From Pipra filicauda (lineage: Eukaryota > Chordata > Aves > Passeriformes > Pipridae): DNA of 64,000 nt. Below, in pieces: positions 24,201 through 35,594 of the stretch. Where the stretch lies: the NCBI RefSeq assembly GCF_003945595.2, contig NW_024104311.1, positions 1,318,257 through 1,382,256 on the forward strand, given 5' to 3'. Made by a program: the position numbers and the translations under genes. Within the stretch, counting starts at the first letter, position 1. Every line of letters starts with the position of its first letter. The notes below the pieces were generated by a model that saw only the letters and a list, made by a program, of their open reading frames with translations, did not search any database and had not been told where the DNA came from.

Positions 24201-27200
24201 TGATAGAGATGGGAAGACAGGGAAAAATTTCTGCAAAGTCTCAGGCCACATGGAATTATTTTAAATTCATGTACAGATGGAGGCTTTCCCAATCAACCTT
24301 ATTTCTCTTTTTTAATTTTTTACTGTTCATTTAAAAATGCATATCCTTAACCTTACTTTCATAATAATTTTATTTGTCATAATGGTTCATTTCTAATTTC
24401 CTAAAAAGGTTTGAGTAGTTCTCTGTTATTTTAAAATATGCATTTTTGCCCATAGAGATTTATGCTTGAAAAACCTAACTAAGAGATGACCTTGGTAAGT
24501 AGAACACTGAATTGGGAACTTCAGTTTTTTGCTTTGAGCTCAGTTAAGAATGTTCAGAATAAACTAGAATTACTGACATAACTTGTCTGTCTTTGCATTC
24601 AGTCCAGAGCCAAATCCAATTAGTGACAGTTAGCGATGCTTTCATGATATGGCAAGATGGGTGTAATGTGAAATATCAAAGAAAATGGACATGTAGAAAT
24701 CATTTGTATTTCTTGACACAAATTACTTCACTGGCTGGGGCAATCCAAATGCAGATGCTCAAGACAGATTCTACATTCCATTCCTCAAGGCAGATTTTAG
24801 TGAGTAATTGAAGTGAACAAGGTTCTCTGAGACAATGAGGGTTTTTCAGCATTCCCAAAATGGAAGATGGAGAAAACAGCAGAAATCTAGCACTTCTGTT
24901 CACACCCTTAAAACATTTGAGGCTCTCCTGCTCTCTCCACTCAAGAGGAAGAAATCTTTTATGGCTGTTTTGTTGTCAATCACACCTCTGTTCATGTCTG
25001 GGAAATACCATTCATAGTTTTAAAGACAAAAAGGTGCGACACAACTTTGGGCCACCGAGATCTTGCCTGGAACAAATAAATGTGTCCAAGGCAGTGGTGA
25101 CTTGGAGAAATGTTTCTAAGGGTTGATATACAACCCAATAGACTAGGATCATTTTCCTCTAAAAATCTATGAAGTTACAAAGGTATATTCAAAGACGTAA
25201 ACAGTTTCCAGTAAATCCACAGAGATTCAGTAAGGAATTGCATATACATATTTAGTAATCTCAAAAGGTGCACACTTAAGAAGAAGGAAGTACTTTTCTA
25301 TCCCTGGGCTTATAATTCAATCTATTGCAGATATCCTTAGAAATCCAATCATTGGGCCTAGCAGATTGGGTCACTGTAGAGGAAATTCACTTTAGATAGA
25401 AAACAATATTTTTGGAAAATCTAAACCCATATTTTTTTGTTTATTACATATTTTATCATCTAGTTTTATAAAAGCAGCATACAAGTAATTGTTAGTGAAA
25501 TAAGTTAACATTTTTATATTAAAATCTTACCATTAATGTGTCTTCTTTATAATAGGACAATGTTTGAGGCTTTCTTGTTAGTGTAGAACTGTCTAAAGAA
25601 TTCCACACCTATTGAGGCATCTTATTGAAGCAGTTCTTTTCTCAAGAGCCTGTGTTCAACAGGTCCATGCTTCTCAGTGGACATGCTGAGAGTTAAATAC
25701 ATTAGAATATCTCTCTAGTTCATTTACGTGTTTAAATGGAAATTTAATTTTTGGACAATCTATCTTCTCCTGTTGGTATCAAACCATGAGTTGCTGAGTT
25801 GCTGATTGCTTTTGACAATCCGTCTTTTAAACTTTAATAGCAAAGACCATTCAATGTTATTGCACAAAAAAAAGAAGTGCAAAGGTTCTAACATGATTCA
25901 GACAAGAACTAAGTATTCAAACCATATTTACATATTTAAAATTCACAAACAGCATGCTTATTATGATCTTTTCAGACCTGAGATGTCTGATTCATCCTGA
26001 TAAAAATATTCCTATCAAATATTGCAATAAAACAATATTACATTTTTTCTCCCTAAGATAAATATAGACCAGTCCTTGCTTTTACTGAATATTGAGTGTC
26101 AATATGACTGAATAAGTACAGAAGGATTGAATTCTGTAGGACAGATTATATATTTCAGAAGAATACAGTCATTTCTTTCCACCTCAGAAATATGGATTAT
26201 AGAGTTGGAAGTTTTTTTTCATCAACTTCATGAATTTCAAGTTAATTCTGAAATTCCAGACTGCTACATTATGAAGACTGGGAGCTTTTCTCAAAAATTA
26301 GGAATCCATTCCAAAACAGTCAATTGCTGATAGTAGTAACATATCCCAAAAAGACCAAGCTCAGTTATGCTCTACTTAGTTCAGGACAAGCACTTGAACC
26401 TGTTTCCCAGTTCCTAGGGAAGATTTCTAATCAACTGTCTGCAGAAAGTATCACTAAATTACTTACTCTCTTCACTCTCTCTTTTTCTTTTCTCCCTGCC
26501 TCAACCATAAAGAATTTACAGAGAAAAGTTTTACCAATTGATTAGTTAAATCAAGTCTGTAGCTGTGTTTCTGAGCTTATACCAAACAGGAGAGAGTGGT
26601 GTTTGCAGAGCACAGCAGCTTTTTGTTAACTCTGAGTTCGGTGGTAGAAGGTGAGATGTTATTTTCAGTACTTTTGGTATGGAAAGAATTCTTATGCGCT
26701 CAAAGATCACAACACAATACAGTATTTTGAGGCACTACTGAGAGCTACCTGGAAAATTGAAAAAGTACAAAATGTAGATGTTTCTTTGGATGGTTATCTC
26801 AGAGTCAGTACAACTTGTTCTTTCTATGCTCAATATCTATCCACATTAAAAGAACGCAAATAATCTTTTTTTCATACCATTAGCTTATCAGCAACGAAAG
26901 AGCACAAGGCTATTAAACAGGTCTATTCTTGTAAGGCTCCTCAAATATAACATCTTGATCTATAATACTATCAATATTTTAAAATGCCATCAAAAGCACT
27001 TAAAAGTTTACTTTGTCAGTAGCATGTGGATAAATGTTTTTTCTCTGTCTTAATGATTAAGAACTTTCTGTATTCATATCTAGATTTTTAATACCATTAT
27101 TTTTTAATGAATGCTTGATTTTAATGGACACTGAGTTTCAAATTGCTTCTTCTAGGACTGAATGAGGTTGCTGTTTTTTATCAGACATTCACAACTCAAT

Positions 27201-27697
27201 AAGGTCCTAACAACCTGTCAACAGCAAAAAGCATGAGCATCTGCAAGGAGCAGTAAAAAAGAGAGGAAATGGCTTCTATTTTTGAGTTCTGCAAATTTTC
27301 TGTCACATTTGGATACAACATTCTTGTGAATTAGTCTTGCTAGCCTCAATTTACAGATAATGTAGAAACCAGATTTAAAAATATTTAATATCATTTTCTC
27401 CTTTTTGTTTTTGTTAGAATATGCACCTCAAATATCATCTAAGGAAATTGAAAGATATTAACTCTATTGTGCAAATATCTGCCAGAGTTTCAAAGTTGTT
27501 TTGGGAAGAAAGGACCCAATAAACTCCAAGAGAGATTTTAATGAGTAATAGGATAAATTAGAAACATAATTCCCGTGGAAATTATGCATTTAGTGAGCTG
27601 TACAATAACTACTTAAGACATCTAAAATCCAAGCACACAGTACAAGTTATATCTTTGAGTCCTGTAAGATTTGGTGATAATGGTGACTACTCAGGAA
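18242..27697. other. 9.4 kb of unique AT-rich sequence
   Basis: No repeat family or supported exon recognised. The longest frame is 21624-21977 (117 codons, plus). It is basic at its start with a short hydrophobic stretch later and is unrecognised. A weak imperfect hairpin lies at 22778-22819. Confidence 0.5.
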
Positions 27698-27846
27698 GTG
27701 TTGAGTCACCATCCTTGGAGGTATTTAAAAGATGTGAGAATGTGGTGCTTAGGGACATAGTTTAGTGGTAGACTTGACAGTGCTGGGATTACAATTGGGA
27801 GTAGATGATCTTAAAGGTCTTTTCCAACCTAACTGCATGATAGGAT
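27698..27846 (+). mobile_element. CR1 3' end fragment
   Basis: GTTGAGTCACCATCCTTGG, GGTATTTAAAAGATGTG, TTAGGGACATAGTTTAGTGG and GATCTTAAAGGTCTTTTCC match the terminal 150 bp of the common avian CR1 subfamilies on the plus strand. Confidence 0.92.
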
Positions 27847-30800
27847 GGTTTTACAAGCAATGACTTTTAAAATTGACTACACTATGGCACAGTTTCAGGA
27901 TGAAGATATTCTCCTAGCAAACACAGATTTGAGTTTGATTCTACTCTGGATTTCAGGTAATAGAGTCAGATTTCCCTACTGTATAAGGTCTCTAACCAAT
28001 AGGTCATTAGCAATGACCTCCTTTCCTCTTCATTGGAATGGAATCCTCTTTGGTCACTTTCCTTTGTACTGAGCCAGCTGCCACCCACCCGCATTGGGTG
28101 TGGTCAGAATGACAGCTATGTCCCATTTGGGAGTTCAGGACCTCTTTCTGAATGACATTGGAAGTTAGGAAGAAACTAGGCGCCAAGCTGCCCATGCTGT
28201 TCTGGGGAGTCTCATAATTAGGCCTCTAAGTAAGTCTCAGATCAAAAGGAGGGAATTATATGAATCCAGTCATCTCCACTGTGTTAAAGCCCATCAAGCA
28301 CAATCTTTCTGAATTTATTTCTTAGTATAAGCCATCTAACTTTCTCTTAAATCTTACTTTAAAAGCCCAAGTGGCATTTATACACTCAAGTATATATGCA
28401 TACTGCCCAGTGCTAAAGCAGTTCATTTATGTAATAAATGAAGTTATAGAGCCAATAAATACAGAAAGTTAATTAAGGAATTTGTGTAATGGAAATAACA
28501 GTCTGCCCAAGTACGAAGAAAAAGACAGTGATGAAATCAGGTTCACTTCAATCTTCAAACTTTAGTGCTTATAACATCCTTTGTCTTTTTTTTTTCCAGC
28601 TTCAGCATAGAGGTTCTGCTTTCAAAATGTCAAGAAACTTCCTAAACTTTATCATAGATACACTTGTCCCTTTTTATCTGATGCAAATTAATATTTATGA
28701 AATATTCAAGCTTGAGATTTTTCTTATATGATGATATTGTATGCAATTGCTTTACTTGTATAAGCTGTTATAACGGATTGAGATTGAGACACAAAAAGAC
28801 ATTTACATGCTGATCAATTTAAGGAGTCCCTTGGTAACCATCTGGGATGAATTTGGTTTTCATTTTGTATTTAAAATTATAAGAACAGTAATAAAAATGA
28901 TAAGAATAGTAATACACTAAGGATAACATAGAAAATACTTAGATGAAAATTTCTAGTTACTTATGGTAATCTTGTCATTCCTTCCTGCAGAGAAAAGGTC
29001 TCTTTATACATATCCTAGGCAATAAAAGATTCAAAATTTCAAAAAGAACTGTACACAACTACTGAAATTTAAAAATCAAATACCAGTAAAGCAGTGGGTG
29101 TTTATTAAGAAGCTTTCAAAGCTTTCAAATTCTGCAAAACATGATCTTCTGAAAAACTATTCAAAGGTGGCCCCTTGAAAATAATGTAACTTAGAAAAAG
29201 TTCACATCATGCTTTCATCTATGTAACTATGAAGTCAAAAGGACTTTTTAATCCCCCTCCAATTTTCGGAACATTTTTCTCTCAACTTTTCAGAACTTGC
29301 TAGAAGTTAAATAGATGCAAGAAAACCCAAAGCTACTAGATAAAAAGGGAAGATAAAAAATATTATTTATGTAAATTTATCTAACTGTAGGGCTAGCTAA
29401 TGCTGTCAGATGAGTTTATCCCTTGTGTTATGGAAGAAATATTGCCTTTCTGATTCTCTAAGTATTTCACTGATCTCCTTTCATCAAGAAAGATGTGAAC
29501 AATTTTGACACTTATGAATGGTTGAGGAGACATGATAAAGTTCATATAGGTGTAGCTTAATAATGTATATTTTTAAAAAAGCTTCTTTTTTTCTTTTTTT
29601 TTGAGGATGGGATGTGTAAGTTTAAAAGATTGTTCCCAACTGGTAGAAGAAAGATGAAATTTGGATAAAATCTATATTTTTACATTGTATGGGGGTTTTA
29701 GTCTGATGAAGAATTCACTCAGATTTTCCTATTTCAGAAAATTTTTCTATTTCCCTAAGTTCAAACACACCCTACTGGTGCAGCCTATACTTAGTATAGA
29801 TTTTTGTGCATACTGATGTTAGGTGCAGCTGGATACCTTACCTAGTTTTTCAGAAAATTTACAAGAAATAAATATCTTGGAAACCTCTTCTTCTATTTGA
29901 ATTTTGTCAAAATTATGCGAATTATTAAAAACTTATTCTAAGGGCACCAACACCTAAAGGTAAGCTTACATGCACATAAGGACTTGCATAATCACTTACA
30001 GGAGTACATAAGTCTCTTCTCCTTATGAAAATAAGCTAAACAAATAAGCAAATATATCCTTGCTGGTATAAATGTAAAAAGGTGCTGGTCAGTTTACAAA
30101 CCACAGTGTGAATTATATATGAGATGACAAACAAAAGACAATGCAGTCTGAGCTCTGTATTGGTATTAAAGGGCTCTTTTAGTTCTGCCAACATCAATGG
30201 ACTTCTGGCCATTTTCTCCGGATTATCTAATCTACTGAGAGTTTATGGAAAGTCTTCTTTCTCCAAAGTGGTAGGGATGAGCGTATTTAGGGAAGCTTTA
30301 TTTCCCATGCCACATGTACTATGAGATTAGCAGACAGCTCTGATGCCTTTGTGGTAGCACACATTCTTTTCTGTAAGAAGTTTGCTTTTCTCTAACTGTA
30401 TCATAATATTTCCTTTGTATCCCCCAGTAGTGACGGCTAAAAGCTGAAATTCTTGTAATAAGTGTGGCTGGAAATAGTAGTGAACAATCGTAAAAGGTTA
30501 TTTTTACAATACCCAGAGATCCAAAATACCCGAAATTAGAGAATTAAATTTTTTTCTGCTTTGCAGTTCAAATAATTACTTTATGGAAGCTAATTTAAAG
30601 TGATATCATCTTTTTATGTAGCTGCTAGGTAGAAAGACTGGTTTTCATCCCTGAAACAGGAAGGGAGGCTCTGTTGTACAGAAGTGTAGCAGTGGAGAAC
30701 AGATTCAAAGAGCAAATGTGAAATTAACGAAACACAGCTGAGATTTCCATAAGCGTATGTGTTAACTTTCAGATCATGATTAAAAACAGAACAATTAACA

Positions 30801-31070
30801 TATGTCCTTTGAATGAGTTTCAGCATTCTCTTCTCCATATTTTTTAATAACACAACATTAATGAACATAGAGCATTATGGCACTCACAGACTGTACCCGT
30901 ATTGCAGGTTTTATAAAAATTTTACACCATTAACATTTCCCCTTTGCTGAAGCACTCAGGATTTTGGTACTAAAGGTTTTGATCCTGCTGTAATATGTAT
31001 GCATACAGCTGCTTAACTTGGCCTTCGAAATCTGCTTAAGGCCTCTGGGTTTCTTTTAGAGAAAAGTAAT
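27847..31070. other. Unique AT-rich sequence
   Basis: No recognised repeat or exon. Small local direct duplications (for example AGCTTTCAA twice near 29110-29128) are the only structure seen. Confidence 0.5.
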
Positions 31071-31728
31071 TCATAGCATCATAGAACGGCTTAGGTTGCA
31101 TAAGACCTCGAAGACCATGGAGTCCAACCATTAACCCAGCACTACCAAGTCAACCACTAAACCAAGTCCCTAAGTGCTACATCTACACATCTTTTAAATA
31201 CCTTCAGGTTTGGGGAGGTATTTAATAGGCAGCCTATTCCAAGGCTTGACAACTCTTATGGTGAAGGAATTTTTCCTAATACACAGTCTAAAACTCCCCA
31301 GGCACACCTTGAGGCTATTTCCACTTGTTCTGTTCCTTGTTACTTGGGAGAACAGAATGACTCCCACCTGGCTACAACCTCCATTCAGTTCACTGCGGAG
31401 GTCCCCCTGAGCCTCCTTTTCTCCAGGCTAAACAACCCCAAGTGCCTCAGTCACTCCTCACAAGGCCTATGCTCCAGATCCTTCACCAGCTCTGTTTCCC
31501 TCCTCTGGACACACTTTAGCACCTCAATGTCTTTTTTGTAGTGATGGGCCCAAAAATGAACACAGGATTTGGGTTCTGGCCCCATCAGTGCCAAGTACAT
31601 GGCACTGCCCTAGACTTGCCAGCCACACTGTTGCTGATACGGGTCAGGATGCCATTGGCCTTCTTGGACGCCTTGGTTTACTGCTGGCTCATGTTCACCA
31701 GCTGTTGACCAGCACTCCCAGGTCCTCA
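31071..31728 (-). mobile_element. CR1 LINE 3' part, left arm of a head-to-head pair
   Basis: The 3' end lies at the left (TCATAGCATCATAGAACGGC, then AAGACCTCGAAGACCATGG). The element reads backwards through TTCTCCAGGCTAAACAACCCC, CTGGACACACTTTAGC and CACTGTTGCTGATACGG to CACTCCCAGGTCCTCACC. It is 5'-truncated exactly where the next CR1 copy begins on the opposite strand. Confidence 0.93.
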
Positions 31729-32239
31729 CCTTGAATATTGTGTGCAGTTTTGGTCACCATAATGTAAGAAAGACATTAAACTATTGGAGTCCAAAAAAGG
31801 GCAGCGAAGATGGTGAAGGGCTTTGAGGGGAAGATGTATGAGGAGCAGCTGAAGTCGCTTGGTCTATTCAGCCTGGAGGAGACTGAGGGGAGACCTCACT
31901 GCAGTTACAACTTCCTTGTGAGTGGAAGAGGAGGGGCAGGCACTGATCTCTTCACTCTTGTGACCAGTTACAGAACCTGAGACAATGACCTGAACTTGTG
32001 TCAGGGAAGGTTTAGATTGGATATTAAAAGAAGATTCTTACCCAGACGGTGGTTGGGCACTAGAACAGGCTTCCCAGGGAAGTGGTCACAGCACCAAGCC
32101 TGACAGAGTTTAAGAAGCATTTGGATGATACTCTTGGGCACATGGTGTGCCTCTTGGGGGTGGTTCAGTGCAGGGCCAGGAGTTGGACTCGATGGTCCTT
32201 GTGGGTCCCTTCCAAATTGGCACAATCTGTGATTCTGTG
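31729..32239 (+). mobile_element. CR1 LINE 3' part (CR1-X-like), right arm of a head-to-head pair
   Basis: Plus-strand CR1 from TTGAATATTGTGTGCAG through GAGGAGCAGCTGAAG, GGCACTGATCTCTTCAC and GGACTCGATGGTCCTTGTGG to TGTGATTCTGTGAATATTC. The text GTGACCAGTTACAGAAC and the CTTGTGGGTCCCTTCC ending mark it as the same subfamily as 43333-43890. Stops and frameshifts break the ORF2 C-terminus. Confidence 0.92.
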
Positions 32240-32365
32240 AATATTCTGAATTGGAGGGGACCCACATGGATCATCAAGTCCAGCTCTTAAAGGGATGGCA
32301 CACACAGGGATCAAACCCACAACCTTGTCATTATTAGCACCATACTCCAGCCAACTGAGCTAACT
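32240..32365 (-). mobile_element. tRNA-Ile-derived SINE, TguSINE1-like
   Basis: The minus strand reads a tRNA-Ile-like head: TTAGCTCAGTTGGCTGGAG (A box), GTGGTGCTAATAACG-like text around an AAT anticodon (here TATGGTGCTAATAATGACA), and GGTTTGATCCC (B box). A CR1-like tail follows (GGACTTGATGATCC, GTGGGTCCCCTCC, AATTCAGAATATTC). SINEs of this build are known from passerine birds and are thought to use CR1 reverse transcriptase. The acceptor stem is decayed and sequence continues into a CR1 tail, so it is not a functional tRNA gene. Confidence 0.85.
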
Positions 32366-33540
32366 TGTGTGAGTCAAAGTGATGTAGCAGGTCACTGACA
32401 ATTCCTGGATTATGAGGGCTTCATTCTACTCCCCATCCCTGTCTTCCAGCTCAGGGGGCTGGAACTCAGAGAACAACTTGTCCTACTGAGGTAAGGAAGG
32501 CATTAAACCCTCAGACATTTCCTCATCCTTTGTCATTATGTTTTCCCTCACATCCAGTAAAGGATGGAGATTCTCCTTAGCCCTCCTTTTGTTGCCGATA
32601 CATTTATAGGAACATTTTTGTTGTCTTTTACAGCAATAGTCAGATTAAGTTCTAGCTGGGCTTTGGCCCTTCTAATTTTCTCCCTGTTGTCCTCTTGAGT
32701 TTTTTGCCCCTTCTTCAAAAATGCTTAAACTCTCAATTTTTTCCTGAGTTCCAGTCAAAGCTCTCTGTTCAGCAATGCTGGTCTTCCTCCCTGACGGCTC
32801 ATTTTTTGGTACATGGGGATGGCCTGTTCCTGCATCTTTAAGATTTCCTTCTTGAAGAATGGAGTCCAGCCTTCCTGGACTGGTTTGCCTCTCAGAACTG
32901 TCCCCCAAGGGACACTGCCAACTAATCTCCTAAACAGGCCTGTCCCAGGGAAGGCAGGGTGCGATTCCAGTAATCTGTCTCTCTGCCTCACTCTCTATGA
33001 TATTCCTCAACCTCCCCAAGCTCTGTCTCTAGGCAGAGGAGTTATTCTACCTGGGTGCACCTCACACAGGGGTGCCTACTGCTGCCCTCCAATACTGGCA
33101 TAAGAGCGGAGCACACCCTGCAGCTGACACTGGGACAGCACCATGTTTTCTCCAGAATTCTGTAGGAACAGGTGCGTGAGTCCTGGTGGATATAGGCGGC
33201 TTGCTGCTGGGTGTATACCACTGCTTTCTGGTTCAGCTGGCAGGGCTTCAGTGCCCTCCCTGCACTCCCTTCTGGGCCATCCCACACCCTGTTTGTGCTG
33301 CACAAACTGCCACTCTCACACCCTGTTTGCCAGCTCTTTTGGTGGCACTCCTGGATGCCAGTGCTCCTTAAGGGCTTCTTTTATGGTTGTGGGGTCTTGG
33401 ACACCATGATTGCTGGTCCAGGTCCTGTCAGCCACTGTCATGTGAAGTGCAGGCTCCTGGCAGCTCCCTCAGCTCCCCCGAGGTTCTCCCAGGGTGAAAA
33501 ACCCCTCAATGCACCCTGCTGTTGATCATGCTGGCACCAG
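32366..33540 (-). mobile_element. CR1 LINE internal part: ORF2 fragment joined to ORF1-like/5' region
   Basis: From right to left on the minus strand there is a CR1 5'/ORF1-like stretch (33540-33030, encoding a Cys-containing CVRCTQVE motif), then an abrupt change near 32940 to the ORF2 linker between endonuclease and RT. It ends at DLLHHFDSHK, right beside the SINE. The intervening ORF1 remainder and endonuclease are missing, so the copy looks internally deleted. The ORF1 assignment rests on one short motif and is less certain than ORF2. Confidence 0.75.
32400..32991 (-). pseudogene. CR1 ORF2 (endonuclease-RT linker) remnant
   Basis: Translated on the minus strand it gives GWTPFFKKEILKMQEQAIP, RPALLNREL and then KIRRAKAQLELNL. 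After a frame change come NKRRAKENLHPLLD and MTKDEE. These are the basic linker and start of the reverse-transcriptase region of CR1 ORF2. Several stops and at least one frameshift break it, so no protein can be made. Confidence 0.8.
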
Positions 33541-35456
33541 AGCCACTCTCCTTTGAAACTGATTGTTATATCCCTGCCAGGATTTTTTTGGTGTTCAAAT
33601 ATTTCAATTATGTAAGTCGTAGTCTTGTTCTAGATATCATTAACCCACCTGGGAGACAGATATTTTTGTAACACTATCCGTTCTTTCTTCTTCTGTAGAG
33701 GTTCAGATAAAACCTTCCTGGAAATAGCTTCTGATATCATCAAAATTTAAAAAAAGAAAAAAGAAAAAAATCAACTCAATATCCATATGTATAATTGATA
33801 ATTTTAAACATATGTAAATAATAGCCACCATTCCAGAGCTTATTACTCACTCAAAGCTAATTAAAACACAACTCAGGCTGATTAATATGATCATAATTTG
33901 TCACAGCAGAACTAGGTTGGTAGAGAAACCAACGACACTGGCTGATAGTTTTACTTATGAGACTGTCTCTGATCCCTAATGTGCAAGTTATAAGCAACTT
34001 CTGATCAAAATTTATTTTATAGAATTGCCTTACTTCAGAGCTATCTAGAAATATTCACTACGGTAAAGATCAGGAGGATCCCATGAAGTGTCTTGTTTCT
34101 CCAGTGTTAGTTTGAGTCTGTTGACAAGGAGTCACTCACAGGTGTCAGAGCCCCAACTCTATTCAGCATTTTAAGAGATACTTCTCCCAAAACCTGCTTT
34201 TAGGCGTCTGATTCATCATGTTCCTAAACCCTTCGGAGAATAAGAATACATAATCACTAGTTGCCACTTAAACAGCAAGAAATTAATTTGTTTACACCCT
34301 CCCTTGCTGTCTCTCGGGTTTCTGCGAGGTCAGACTTTCTTTTCCGAGCCCTATTTGCTTAAATCTAGATTAAGTTTGCAGAAAAAAATGGGAAAGTTCA
34401 TGTTACAAATCTATAAACCTCATGATCTGCTAAGCTATAATTACACCTAGGGAACTGGAGAAAGGTCTTACCTGTGACAGATTGTCCTCCTCATGTGCTA
34501 ATTTGCACAGGCCACAGGGAATTCTGCCTGCCTACTCCAAAAAGGAAACATTTGTAATAAGAAATCTGTAAGGGATCTTGAGGGTGAATGTGCTCTGATG
34601 GGATTTGCTTTTCAGACAACTCTTTTCAAAAAATAAAGTCACATCAAATAGGACATGTCTCTGCAGCTCCACTAGCAAAGCCATACTTCTGATGCTACAC
34701 TGAGAACTACTCCCTGTGTTCTTGACACCAATAATATTTTAAAATGTGATGGAGTCTCTGTTTTGCAGATAAGAACAGATGAGAGGAAGCTTGCTCCTCT
34801 ATTATTCTTCTTATCTGATCCAAGAATTATGTTCGCATATTTTAAAAGATAGAGAATATTTTTCTGAACAGAAGCTAATTAATTTTTCCAATAGACAAAC
34901 TTTTTTTTCTGTTATTCTGTATGTTTTGGGGGGGGTTAATTAATTTGTTGTTGTTGTTTGCAAAGTTCCTTTTTGCTTGTTTACTTTTAAAGTTTTCATC
35001 TTTAAGAGGGAGGTTCTCCAGCATTCTCTCAGCTCAGCTGAACACACCAGGCTACATCAGCTTTATAGATGAGTCAAGCAGAGAGATGCTAGTCTAATTA
35101 GTCCTGTCAAAGCAAATGTGTAAGCTGCACAATTAGCCACTAGGTGATTATGGAGCACAAGGTAAATGCCATGGGAACTTTACTAGCACAAAGTTAGTTG
35201 TAAAGGACAACATGCTCTGTTAGATTTAACAGCAGCTGAGCAGGATCTTGTAAATGAATGTGACTGAGTGTCAGAATAAGGCACCTAAAGAAGTGCCTGA
35301 GTCCCACTTCTAACCCTTGAACAAAACCTCTTTTCTTGCTGTTTGATTAAATGTTTTGAGCTTCCTGGTAAAAGTTTCTTTTATTGGGTCCTCTTCCTTT
35401 CAGATTCGAAAGAGCCAAAAACCAAAGGTAGACAGAGCTGATACCACGAAGCTGTT
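33541..35456. other. Unique sequence, conserved-looking in part
   Basis: No gene. 33830-33900, 34240-34560 and 35040-35340 are rich in homeodomain-type cores (GCTAATTAAAAC, GATTAATATGATC, GCTAATTTGCAC, TCTAATTAGTCC, ACAATTAGCC). The text is complex and non-repetitive, as in conserved non-coding elements. Conservation itself cannot be tested here. Confidence 0.35.
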
Positions 35457-35594
35457 GAGGAGGGAGGGAAGGAAGATAGGAAAGAAAGAAGGGAGGAAAG
35501 GAAGAAGGGAGGGAGGGAGGCAGGAAGGAAGGCAGGAAGGAAGGCAGAAAGAAAGGAATGGAGGGAGGAAGGAAGGAAGAAAGGAAGGCAGGAA
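35457..35594 (+). repeat. GGAA/GGGA polypurine microsatellite
   Basis: About 138 bp of almost pure purine on the plus strand built from GGAA, GGGA and AAAG units, with a few GCA interruptions. Frames of 74-140 codons on both strands here (Arg/Gly/Glu-rich or Ser/Pro/Phe-rich) are caused by the repeat and are not genes. Confidence 0.95.

Noticed and set aside
32283..32365. Functional tRNA-Ile gene
   Set aside because: A and B boxes are present but the acceptor stem is decayed and the sequence runs on into a CR1-like tail, so it is a SINE.
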